Assembly: GCA_948960675.1 (NCBI GenBank)
Contig: CARDPF010000184.1
Span: forward strand, 1 to 6,386
Length of the DNA: 6,386 bases
Direction: 5' to 3'
From: an uncultured Eisenbergiella sp.
GTDB lineage: Bacteria > Bacillota > Clostridia > Lachnospirales > Lachnospiraceae
Below, one piece after another: positions 1-6,339 of the stretch; position 1 is the stretch's first letter, and each line of letters opens with the position of its first letter. The notes under the pieces are model-generated. The model ran no database searches, was not told the DNA's origin, and saw nothing but the letters and a program-made list of their open reading frames with translations. A program made the translations under genes and the position numbers.

Positions 1-33
1 TCAACCACCCTTCTTGGAATTTCCTATATTTGA

Positions 34-39
34 ATTATA
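34..39 (-). promoter_or_regulatory. possible -10 box of a promoter for a gene beyond the window
   Basis: On the minus strand a perfect TATAAT hexamer lies just after the operon terminator. It could be the -10 element for a gene that begins to the left of position 1. No good -35 hexamer sits 16-18 bp upstream, only T-rich TTTTGT-like sequence in the terminator tail. A TG pair directly abuts the hexamer but is not in the exact extended -10 register. The purine-rich AGAAGGGTGG close to the window edge might be part of a ribosome binding site. This is a weak call based on one hexamer and its position. Confidence 0.2.
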
Positions 40-58
40 CAGGAAGCTCCTTACACAC

Positions 59-92
59 AAAAAGAGAACACGGTCCTTCCATGTCCTCTTTT
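59..92 (-). terminator. intrinsic terminator at the end of the valS-folC operon
   Basis: Read on the minus strand, a 14-bp stem (positions 92-79 with 73-60; two G-T wobbles, no mismatches) closes a 5-nt loop, AAGGA. The stem runs into a T-tract (TTTTT at 63-59). This is a textbook rho-independent terminator about 60 nt after the stop codon of the TPR gene. It marks the likely 3' end of the operon transcript. The A-run on the 5' side of the stem would give T-rich sequence on the other strand too, so it could also work in the opposite direction. Confidence 0.85.
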
Positions 93-119
93 GTACAATC
101 GTCACTGTTTTGTTACGCT

Positions 120-146
120 CCCGCTGTGGTTTTGCACCGCAGCAGG
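120..146 (-). other. hairpin in the 3' untranslated region, before the terminator
   Basis: A 10-bp GC-rich stem (146-137 with 129-120; one C-A mismatch and one G-T wobble) closes a 7-nt loop just 5 nt after the stop codon of the TPR gene. No T-tract follows, so it is not an intrinsic terminator by itself. It may protect the transcript 3' end or be incidental. The true terminator lies about 30 nt further downstream. Confidence 0.5.
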
Positions 147-151
147 TCTTT

Positions 152-1561
152 TTATTCCTTGAGCTGCTCGATATAGCGCTGTGACTGTCTCGCCTTTTCC
201 GTATCCGGAAACAGCGCAACCACACTCTCATATGTCTCTATGGCCAGCCGCTTATTACCGTTTTCTTTGTAAGAATTGCCCAGGGCAAACAAGGCCTCAC
301 TGTTGGCCGCATCATACGTGACCGCCTTTTTTAAATTCTCAATGGCCGTATCATAATCCTGCGCCCGAAAGGCACGGTAGCCGGTATCATAATAAGATTT
401 TGCCAGATCCGTCCCCGTAATCTCCAATAGCTTGGCGTATAGATCCCGCACCGCTTCGGAGGTATCCTGGCTTTCCACGGCCTCCCGGTCCACCAGGTCA
501 ATGGCCGCCGAAAATTCCTCCGTATCCTGCGGATCCGCAATATATGCATAAGCTGCCCGCAGAAGCGCTTCCACCGTGCTCATCTGCCCGTCCCGGCTGG
601 CAAGTTCCTCCGTCTGCGAGCGCAAGTCCATGTTTTCCTTGGTCAGGGCATCCACCTGTTTGGTCAGGGCATCAATCTGCGTATTTTTGCGGTCGCTCTC
701 CTCGCCGGCTACAATCAGGCTGTTATTGAGTTCCGCCTTCGCCGACTGTATCCGCGCAGGCATCACCATAAACCAGGATACGGCCAGTCCGGTAAAGAGG
801 CCGACAAAAAGCATCCAAAACCAGCCGGCCCCCCTTCTTTGCTCCATCACATTCATGGGCTGGATAATGGTCTCGTTTCCGCTCTGGTACTTGACCACAT
901 CCTCCGTTTTTGCATTCCTTTTGGTGTTGCGGGACTCCTCCTCCGGCTGGGAGGCATTCTCCACCTCCTGCAGGTAACGCAGCGCCATCGTATTGTTTTT
1001 ATCAATGCGCAGGCAACGGTTCACCTCCCTGCGCGCCTTGGCCCATTCCGCCGTGTCGATATATAAAAGCGCCAAAAGCAGATGTGCCTGCACATAATTG
1101 GGGTTGTCCGACAGCACCTTTTTTAGCTGTATGATCGCCAGATCCTTGCTGTCCTGTCTGCAGTACAGCAAAGCCTGGTTAAATTTTCTGCTCCTCTGGC
1201 TGATCGCATCCAGCTGTGTCGGGCTTTTTTGGATGAAATTAATATAATCGTCCGCTATATTTTTCTTGGGGCGCAGGTTCTTACTGATGACCCATTCGCT
1301 CAGGGCTGCCACCGGCTCCCCCATTTCAAAATAGACGAGGCCCAAAAGATTCCTTGCCTCAATATGGAATTTGTTAAACTTCAGGCACTGCTTTAAACTG
1401 CCAATCGCCCCGGAAAGATCGCGCACACGCGCTTTCTCCAGCCCGTCGTTATAGCAGTAATTTGAAAAACTCATCAGCTTCTTAAAGTTGGCAACATCCG
1501 CACCGCAATTGGTGCAAAACTCCTTCTCTGTAAGCTGTGCCCCACAATTATAACACTGCAT
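152..1561 (-). CDS. zinc-ribbon, TPR-repeat, single-pass membrane protein of unknown function
   Basis: This gene encodes 469 aa. The ATG at 1561 is chosen because AAGGAG (1574-1569) lies 7 nt upstream; an in-frame GTG at 1582 lacks such a site and overlaps the previous stop codon. The N-terminus has a zinc-ribbon pattern, CYNCG at 3-6 and CTNCG at 16-19, giving two CxxC pairs. TPR-like helical repeats follow at about 33-100 and 125-195, for example ALLYCRQDSKDLAIIQLKKV. A charged, low-complexity linker covers about 203-240. One strongly hydrophobic segment at about 246-267 (GWFWMLFVGLFTGLAVSWF) has no signal-peptide context. A probable coiled coil spans about 270-325 and two further TPRs about 388-453, including a canonical repeat, AIENLKKAV. 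I infer that the zinc ribbon and first TPRs are cytoplasmic and the C-terminal TPRs are outside, but the flanking charges do not settle this. TPRs usually mediate protein-protein contacts; the partner and role are unknown. The gene starts 17 nt after the small upstream gene and is probably the last of the operon. Confidence 0.9.
   Translation of the reverse strand: MQCYNCGAQLTEKEFCTNCGADVANFKKLMSFSNYCYNDGLEKARVRDLSGAIGSLKQCLKFNKFHIEARNLLGLVYFEMGEPVAALSEWVISKNLRPKKNIADDYINFIQKSPTQLDAISQRSRKFNQALLYCRQDSKDLAIIQLKKVLSDNPNYVQAHLLLALLYIDTAEWAKARREVNRCLRIDKNNTMALRYLQEVENASQPEEESRNTKRNAKTEDVVKYQSGNETIIQPMNVMEQRRGAGWFWMLFVGLFTGLAVSWFMVMPARIQSAKAELNNSLIVAGEESDRKNTQIDALTKQVDALTKENMDLRSQTEELASRDGQMSTVEALLRAAYAYIADPQDTEEFSAAIDLVDREAVESQDTSEAVRDLYAKLLEITGTDLAKSYYDTGYRAFRAQDYDTAIENLKKAVTYDAANSEALFALGNSYKENGNKRLAIETYESVVALFPDTEKARQSQRYIEQLKE
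639..680 (-). repeat. tandem 21-bp duplication encoding two coiled-coil heptads
   Basis: Two adjacent 21-bp units (639-659 and 660-680) match at 18 of 21 positions, with the first 14 bases of each identical. They lie in the coiled-coil part of the TPR membrane protein and encode the repeated heptads QIDALTK and QVDALTK. The 7-codon period equals one coiled-coil heptad, which fits growth of the coil by in-frame duplication. The next residues, ENMDLRS, do not continue the copy. Confidence 0.75.
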
Positions 1562-1578
1562 AACGCCACTCCTTACGT

Positions 1579-1758
1579 TCACTCATCATACAAATCCGGA
1601 TCCCCATCCTCTTGCTGCAAAATCTCCTCGTGCTCCTTTACCATCTGCACAAGAATATCCGTAAAGTCCGTTAAGTTGTGGTGTATGATAACATCCTCCG
1701 CCTCGTCGATTTCAAGGCTTGGATGGAACTTTTTCAATTCCTCTTCAAAATTAATCAT
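1579..1758 (-). CDS. small acidic conserved-looking protein, function unknown
   Basis: This is a 59-aa open frame with ATG at 1758-1756 and TGA at 1581-1579. A strong GGAGG site (1769-1765), 6 nt before the ATG, lies inside the end of folC. Start and stop overlap the folC stop by 8 nt (ATGATTAA), a typical arrangement for translational coupling. The protein begins MINFEEELKKFHPSLEID and ends GDPDLYDE. It is very rich in Glu and Asp and has no membrane segment, signal peptide, cysteine or obvious catalytic motif. A helical stretch around residues 30-48 (TDFTDILVQMVKEHEEI) suggests a small helical binding protein. The ribosome site, the coupling and the 17-nt gap to the next gene support it as a real gene. 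I do not recognise its family and assign no function. Confidence 0.8.
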   Translation of the reverse strand: MINFEEELKKFHPSLEIDEAEDVIIHHNLTDFTDILVQMVKEHEEILQQEDGDPDLYDE

Positions 1759-3085
1759 GACAATCCTCCGCGTATAAAAAATCGTCGCCCGGCAGCGACA
1801 ACTTCCGCTTCACCTCGCCCGCAAGATATAAAGAACCGACAATATAAAGCCTGACGTCTTCCCCCTTTGCCGAAAGTAAACTTGTGACCGCCTCACCGGC
1901 ATCCGCAAAAACACCGCCAAACCCGGCCCTTTCCCCCATAAACAGTCGTTCCAGTTCCGGCTTTGAAAGCCCCCTTGCATCCAAAAGCAAAACCCCGAAG
2001 CTGCGTGTAAACAGCCCGGCCCCCTGCAAAAGCGCCGCCATCTCCCCCACGGCTTTATCGGCGCAGGCCCCAAACAAAAGCCAGCGCTCCCCTAAAAAGC
2101 CGTCCCTTTCCACGCTCTGTAAAAAAGCACGGATCCCGTCCGGGTTGTGCGCCCCGTCCAGATACACGTCGGGCCTTACTTCCTCCATACGGGCCTCCCA
2201 GCGCATTTGGGACAATCCCTGCTTGATCTGTTCTTCGCTTATGTTAAAAAACCGTTTTGCCTGCCCCAGTGCTGCGACGGCCAGGGCAGCGTTTTCGGTC
2301 TGATAAATGGCACTTGTTTCCAAATGGACTTCAATATATCTATCATACGCAGACTTGAGGAAAAAATCAATGTAATTTTTCTTTATTTTTGATAATTTGA
2401 CTTCCTTTTTTGACACTGCCCGCAACGGAACCGACAATTCCCGCGCCCTGTCCCGGAAAACCCGTTCCACCCCGTCGCCTGTCTGCCAGCAGACGGCCAA
2501 AACCCCCTCCTTAAAAATCCCCGCTTTTTCCCGTGCAATCGCTTCCCTCGTGGCTCCCAAATAGGCGCAATGATCTAATCCGATGCCGGTGATCGCCGTC
2601 ACGGCAGGACGCCGCACCACATTGGTCACATCCAGCCTGCCGCCCATCCCGGCCTCCAAAAGGACGGCGTCCGGTTCTTCCTCCTCCATCCACAGCATGA
2701 AAACAAAAAACAGGGTTTCAAAAAAGGACGGCCTGTATGCCCCCTGTGCATACTCCTCCAGCCGCTTTTGCAGTACGCAAAAAAGCCGGGCAAAGGTTTC
2801 TTCCCCGATCCGGCCGTTTTGCAGCACCAGACGTTCCCGGACGTCCACCAGGTGGGGGGAGGTAAACATCCCCACCCTGTATCCGGCCACGGATAAAATG
2901 CTGTTTATATAGGCACAGACGGAACCTTTCCCGTTGGTTCCCGCCACATGGATAATTGGGAAACGGCTTCCCGGCTCCCCCAGCTGCCGGTAAAACGCCT
3001 GCGTCTGTGCAAAGGGATTCTTTTTGGTTTTGGTGGGAAGTAAAAAAAGCTCCTCCACCGCTTCCCGGTACGTCAACTGCCCCAT
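1751..3085 (-). CDS. folC: bifunctional folylpolyglutamate synthase / dihydrofolate synthase
   Basis: FolC (444 aa) is a cytoplasmic ATP-dependent ligase. It adds glutamate to folates and, in many bacteria, also joins dihydropteroate to glutamate. It belongs to the Mur ligase superfamily. Visible motifs in order: the P-loop AGTNGKGSV at 48-56 (Lys53); FTSPHL at 74-79, the folate-loop region; LLEAGMGGRLDVTNV at 142-156; ITGIGLDH at 165-172; REKAGIFK at 185-192, whose Lys187 is in the position of the usually carbamylated lysine; TENAALAVAALG at 263-274; and DGAHNPDG at 310-317 in the C-terminal domain. Length and motif order are normal for the family. The ATG lies 6 nt after the valS stop and has no good Shine-Dalgarno sequence (only weakly purine-rich AAGTAAG), so translation is probably coupled to valS. 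There is no plausible later start before the P-loop. The stretch encoding residues 229-246 is much more AT-rich than the rest. Confidence 0.96.
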   Translation of the reverse strand: MGQLTYREAVEELFLLPTKTKKNPFAQTQAFYRQLGEPGSRFPIIHVAGTNGKGSVCAYINSILSVAGYRVGMFTSPHLVDVRERLVLQNGRIGEETFARLFCVLQKRLEEYAQGAYRPSFFETLFFVFMLWMEEEEPDAVLLEAGMGGRLDVTNVVRRPAVTAITGIGLDHCAYLGATREAIAREKAGIFKEGVLAVCWQTGDGVERVFRDRARELSVPLRAVSKKEVKLSKIKKNYIDFFLKSAYDRYIEVHLETSAIYQTENAALAVAALGQAKRFFNISEEQIKQGLSQMRWEARMEEVRPDVYLDGAHNPDGIRAFLQSVERDGFLGERWLLFGACADKAVGEMAALLQGAGLFTRSFGVLLLDARGLSKPELERLFMGERAGFGGVFADAGEAVTSLLSAKGEDVRLYIVGSLYLAGEVKRKLSLPGDDFLYAEDCHD

Positions 3086-3091
3086 AACGGC

Positions 3092-5755
3092 TTACTTGCG
3101 CAGCTGTGCGAGCCGCTCCTGCACCTGTGCCATCATCTGCCCGTATTTCTCCAATTTTGCCCGCTCCTGTTGGATTTTTTCCTCCGGCGCCCGGCTGATG
3201 AATTTTTCGTTGTTCAGCATGCCGTTTACCCGGGCCAGTTCGCCCTCCAGCCGCTTTTCCTCCTTTTTCAGGCGTTCGATCTCTTTGCCGATATCCAAAA
3301 GCTCCGCAAAGGGAATGTAAAGCGTCGCATTGGCCAGCACCACGGAAACCGCGTCCTGGTCAATGCCCTCCCTGTCCGCCTGCAGGGTCACATCCGATGC
3401 CCCGGCAAGGGAAGCGAAAAACAGCCTGCCCTTTGCAAAGATGTCCAGCGTCTCCTGCTTACTTCCTACCACATACACATGCGCCTTTTTGCTGGGCGGG
3501 ACATTCATTTCCGTGCGCAGGTTCCGGATTCCCCGGACGGCCTCTTTGATCACACCGATTTCCCGTTCCTGCTTTTCAAAATTCCGGTCCTCCCGCCAGA
3601 CCGGCCAGGACGAAACCATGATGGATTCCTCCTCGGACTGCAGTGTACAAAAAATTTCCTCCGTGATAAACGGCATATAGGGATGCAAAAGCTTTAAGGC
3701 GTCGATCAGGACCGTCCGCAGCGTCCAGAGCGCGGCTCCCTTGCTGGCCGCATCATCGTCGGCATACAGTCTGGGCTTTACCATCTCGATATACCAGTCG
3801 CAGAATTCGTCCCAGATAAAGTCATAGACCTTCTGCACCGCTATGCCCAGTTCAAAGCTTTCCATGTTGTCGGTCACTTCCCTGACCACCCGGTTTAATT
3901 TGGACAAAATCCACTGGTCCACCGGCTGTAAATGACATTCTGCGTCCACCGGAATTTCTTTTCCTTCCATATTCATCATGATGAAGCGGGAAGCGTTCCA
4001 CACCTTGTTGGCAAAATTCCGGTTGGCCTCCACCCGTTCCATGTAAAAACGCATGTCGTTGCCCGGCGCGTTCCCCGTCATCAGCGTCAGGCGCAAGGCA
4101 TCCGCACCGTACTGCTCGATGACCTCCAGCGGATCAATTCCGTTGCCCAGAGATTTGCTCATTTTGCGCCCCTGGGAATCCCGCACAAGCCCATGGAACA
4201 GCACGGTGTGGAACGGCTTTTGCCCCATCTGCTCATAGCCGGAGAAAATCATGCGGATGACCCAGAAGAAAATGATGTCATATCCTGTCACCAGCACATC
4301 CGTCGGGTAAAAATACTCCAGTTCCTCTGTCCGGTCCGGCCATCCCAGCGTGGAAAAGGGCCAGAGGGCGGAGGAAAACCAGGTATCCAGCGTATCGGGA
4401 TCCTGTTCAAAATGCGTGCCCCCGCACTTAGGGCAGACCGTAGGGCATTCCTTTGCCACCACGGTTTCCATGCAGTCCTGACAATAGTAGGCCGGAATCC
4501 GGTGTCCCCACCAAAGCTGCCGGGAAATACACCAGTCCTTGATGTTATCCGTCCAGTTATAATAAATCTTTTCCATCCGCTCCGGAATCAGCTTGATGTC
4601 GCCGTCCTGCACGGCCTTGACCGCCGGTTTGACCAGTTCGTCCATCTTCACAAACCACTGCTTTTTGATCATCGGCTCAATGGTGGTTTTACAGCGGTCA
4701 TGGGTTCCCACATTGTGGGTATGCTCTTCGATGCGGACCAAAAGCCCCATTTTTTCCAGTTCGCTGACAATGGCCTTGCGCGCCTCGTAGCGGTCCATCC
4801 CGTTATATTTGCCGCCGTTTTCGTTGATGGTAGCGTCGTCGTTTAAAATGTTGATCTCCGGCAGGCCATGGCGCCTGCCAACCTCAAAGTCATTGGGGTC
4901 ATGTCCGGGGGTGATCTTCACCACGCCGGTGCCGAATTCCATGTCCACATAGGAATCCGCCACAATGGGCAATTCCCGGTTCATAATGGGAAGCATCAGC
5001 TTTCTGCCGATGATTCCCTTGTATCTTTCATCCTCCGGGTTTACGGCCACCGCCGTATCCCCCAGCATGGTTTCCGGCCGCGTGGTGGCAAACTCCAAAA
5101 ACTCCGTGTCGCTCACACTGCCGTCCTCGTTGATAAAGGGATATTTGATATGCCAAAAATGCCCTGCCTGCTCCTCATAAACCACCTCCGCGTCGGAAAT
5201 GGAGGTCTTACAGACCGGACACCAGTTGCCGATCCGGTTTCCCTTGTAAATCCAGCCTTTTTCATGCATCTTGCAAAAGACTTCCGTGACCGCGCGGTTG
5301 CAGCCCTCGTCCATGGTGAACCGTTCCCTGTCCCAGTCGCAGGAGGATCCCATTTTCTTTAGCTGGTTGATAATGCGGCCCCCGTACTCTTTTTTCCATT
5401 CCCAGGCCTTTTCCAAAAACCCTTCCCTGCCCAGGTCATTTTTATTGATTCCCTCTTTTTTCAGGTTCTCAATGATCTTGACCTCGGTTGCGATGCTGGC
5501 ATGGTCGGTTCCCGGCTGCCACAGGGCGTTATACCCCTGCATCCTTTTAAAACGGATCAGGATATCCTGCATCGTATTATCCAGCGCATGCCCCATATGC
5601 AGCTGCCCCGTGATATTCGGGGGAGGAATCACAATCGTAAAAGGTTTTCTGGTTTTGTCCACTTCTGCATGGAAATATTTCTTTTCCATCCATTTTTGAT
5701 AAATCCTGTCCTCGATCCCGTGCGGATCGTACGTCTTTGCCAGTTCTTTGCCCAT
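3092..5755 (-). CDS. valS: valyl-tRNA synthetase
   Basis: ValS (887 aa) is a cytoplasmic class I aminoacyl-tRNA synthetase that charges tRNA-Val with valine and edits mischarged threonine. The class I signatures are both intact: HMGH at 53-56, within [15 protein letters not shown], and KMSKS at 531-535. The editing (CP1) domain lies between them, with [15 protein letters not shown] near 224-238 and [16 protein letters not shown] near 275-290. Cys pairs at 179/182 (CPVC), 425/428 and 441/444 (CPKC) suggest zinc knuckles. The anticodon-binding helical domain begins near [13 protein letters not shown]. The C-terminus, from about residue 820, is a charged coiled-coil arm ([18 protein letters not shown]) typical of ValS. 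The ATG at 5755 ([13 protein letters not shown]) has AAGGAG 8 nt upstream. The frame stays open to 5845, but that would add 30 residues unlike any ValS N-terminus. The gene is preceded by a valine T-box leader and followed after 6 nt by folC. Confidence 0.98.
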   Translation of the reverse strand: MGKELAKTYDPHGIEDRIYQKWMEKKYFHAEVDKTRKPFTIVIPPPNITGQLHMGHALDNTMQDILIRFKRMQGYNALWQPGTDHASIATEVKIIENLKKEGINKNDLGREGFLEKAWEWKKEYGGRIINQLKKMGSSCDWDRERFTMDEGCNRAVTEVFCKMHEKGWIYKGNRIGNWCPVCKTSISDAEVVYEEQAGHFWHIKYPFINEDGSVSDTEFLEFATTRPETMLGDTAVAVNPEDERYKGIIGRKLMLPIMNRELPIVADSYVDMEFGTGVVKITPGHDPNDFEVGRRHGLPEINILNDDATINENGGKYNGMDRYEARKAIVSELEKMGLLVRIEEHTHNVGTHDRCKTTIEPMIKKQWFVKMDELVKPAVKAVQDGDIKLIPERMEKIYYNWTDNIKDWCISRQLWWGHRIPAYYCQDCMETVVAKECPTVCPKCGGTHFEQDPDTLDTWFSSALWPFSTLGWPDRTEELEYFYPTDVLVTGYDIIFFWVIRMIFSGYEQMGQKPFHTVLFHGLVRDSQGRKMSKSLGNGIDPLEVIEQYGADALRLTLMTGNAPGNDMRFYMERVEANRNFANKVWNASRFIMMNMEGKEIPVDAECHLQPVDQWILSKLNRVVREVTDNMESFELGIAVQKVYDFIWDEFCDWYIEMVKPRLYADDDAASKGAALWTLRTVLIDALKLLHPYMPFITEEIFCTLQSEEESIMVSSWPVWREDRNFEKQEREIGVIKEAVRGIRNLRTEMNVPPSKKAHVYVVGSKQETLDIFAKGRLFFASLAGASDVTLQADREGIDQDAVSVVLANATLYIPFAELLDIGKEIERLKKEEKRLEGELARVNGMLNNEKFISRAPEEKIQQERAKLEKYGQMMAQVQERLAQLRK

Positions 5756-5763
5756 GTGCGTCG

Positions 5764-5769
5764 CTCCTT
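5764..5769 (-). promoter_or_regulatory. valS ribosome binding site
   Basis: AAGGAG on the minus strand lies 8 nt before the ATG at 5755. It decides the valS start: the upstream in-frame ATG at 5845 and its extra 30 codons are not supported by a comparable site or by the family's N-terminal sequence. Confidence 0.85.
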
Positions 5770-5797
5770 TTTCGCTATCCTGCGTCATGTTCCTGTA

Positions 5798-5820
5798 GAA
5801 TGCGCACCCCGTACGCATTC
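5798..5820 (-). other. hairpin in the valS leader, after the T-box terminator
   Basis: A perfect 7-bp stem (GAATGCG with CGCATTC, 5820-5814 with 5804-5798) closes a 9-nt loop. It sits about 60 nt after the T-box terminator and about 28 nt before the valS ribosome binding site, so it does not cover that site. It is not a standard part of a T-box and has no T-tract. It may stabilise the read-through transcript, for example after leader processing, but that is inference. Confidence 0.5.
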
Positions 5821-5880
5821 CGGACCTGTGCATCCCATCCCCCAAAAGGGCCTTTTGCCTCCGGAAATTCCCGGAATACC

Positions 5881-5920
5881 AAAAACGCCCCCGGGCGATT
5901 CTACATCACCAAAGGGCGTC
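5881..5920 (-). terminator. T-box riboswitch terminator upstream of valS
   Basis: On the minus strand ACGCCC (5919-5914) pairs with GGGCGT (5890-5885) across a loop of about 23 nt, followed by a T-run (5885-5881). It lies about 35 nt after the T-box sequence, where the regulatory terminator is expected. Uncharged tRNA-Val should stabilise the competing antiterminator and allow read-through into valS. Confidence 0.8.
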
Positions 5921-6233
5921 CTAAAGCGCTGCTTTCAAACAGCCGCCTGTCCTACGCGGTACCACCTTTGTTCACTGCACGGCAGCAATCCTGTTTTTAT
6001 CTGCCTGTCGCACCGTACAGCCTCTTTGCGCTCTCCCATGCAGGAAAGCTTACGTCCTCTAACGGGGACGGGACGTGAAACCTTACTGTGCAGCGCCCAA
6101 ACGGCGCATGCGGTTCGGCTTTCCGATTCGGAAGCTACCTTCCACATTCTGTTGCCCAAACATCCTTGCAGCCGGTGGGACGTCCTCTCTGTGGGCCAGG
6201 GGATGTGTACTCCTCTTCGTCACAATCTTTTCT
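5881..6233 (-). promoter_or_regulatory. T-box riboswitch, valine (GUA specifier), controlling valS-folC
   Basis: The core T-box AGGTGGTACCGCG lies at 5967-5955. Its UGGU matches the 3' end ACCA expected for tRNA-Val with discriminator A. Stem I can be drawn from the sequence. A lower helix GAAG/CTTC (6218-6215 with 6134-6131) and an upper helix CACAT/ATGTG (6207-6203 with 6147-6143) flank an internal loop. That loop has AGGAGTA on the 5' side and GAAGGTAG on the 3' side. The specifier reads GTA (Val) at 6138-6136, followed by a purine, which agrees with the downstream gene. A long stem II candidate pairs GGAAAGC (6124-6118) with GCTTTCC (6049-6043). It encloses small hairpins, GCGCC/GGCGC (6107-6093) and an ACGTCC/GGACGT stem. 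The terminator at 5881-5920 completes the element. The 5' boundary is the transcription start estimated from the -10 box. By known T-box mechanism, uncharged tRNA-Val promotes antitermination. Confidence 0.93.
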
Positions 6234-6239
6234 TTTTTC

Positions 6240-6268
6240 ACTATAATGAACTCCCACGCATTTGTCAA
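6240..6268 (-). promoter_or_regulatory. sigma-A promoter of the valS operon
   Basis: On the minus strand a consensus -35 TTGACA (6268-6263) and a -10 TATAGT (6245-6240) are separated by exactly 17 bp. Transcription should begin near 6233 in an A/G-rich stretch, about 15 nt before stem I of the T-box. No other promoter of this quality is seen between the genes, so it probably drives all four. Confidence 0.85.
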
Positions 6269-6289
6269 GCACTTTTGACGGGGCGCCTG

Positions 6290-6339
6290 CCACAGGGCGC
6301 AAAACCGTCCAAACATCGTGCGTTTTTTGCGCCCTGTGG
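6290..6339. repeat. perfect 15-bp inverted repeat abutting the adapter junction
   Basis: CCACAGGGCGCAAAA at 6290-6304 is repeated as its exact reverse complement at 6325-6339, with a 20-nt spacer. The right arm ends at the last base before the adapter. No T-tract follows the stem on the minus strand, so it is not a clear terminator for an upstream gene. It may be a genuine hairpin or a fold-back artefact of the sequencing library; the junction position makes the second serious. Confidence 0.8.

Noticed and set aside
1..231. Minus-strand 76-codon frame overlapping the end of the TPR gene
   Set aside because: It overlaps the TPR coding region in another frame and runs through the two hairpins and the operon terminator. 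Its basic, low-complexity sequence has no domain.
1562..1582. GTG at 1582 as start of the TPR protein, adding 7 residues
   Set aside because: It overlaps the stop of the previous gene and would place AAGGAG inside the coding region. The ATG at 1561 is ideally spaced from that site and is followed at once by the zinc-ribbon cysteines.
3932..4846. Plus-strand 304-codon open frame
   Set aside because: It lies wholly antisense to the highly conserved valS, is rich in His/Arg/Pro as expected for a shadow frame, and shows no recognisable domain.
5756..5845. In-frame 30-residue N-terminal extension of ValS from an ATG at 5845
   Set aside because: It lies in the leader, has no good ribosome site and is unlike the N-terminus of ValS proteins. 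The ATG at 5755 has AAGGAG 8 nt upstream and starts the conserved sequence.
5843..5857. Near-palindrome CAAAAGGGCCTTTTG in the valS leader as an operator
   Set aside because: It is a 7-bp half-site pair around a single base, but it lies about 390 nt downstream of the promoter and matches no operator I know. Chance is the simpler explanation.
5935..6316. Short minus-strand frames in the valS leader as possible leader peptides
   Set aside because: They overlap the promoter and the T-box stems, whose structure explains the sequence. They are not enriched in valine codons and have no convincing ribosome site. One starts upstream of the predicted transcription start.
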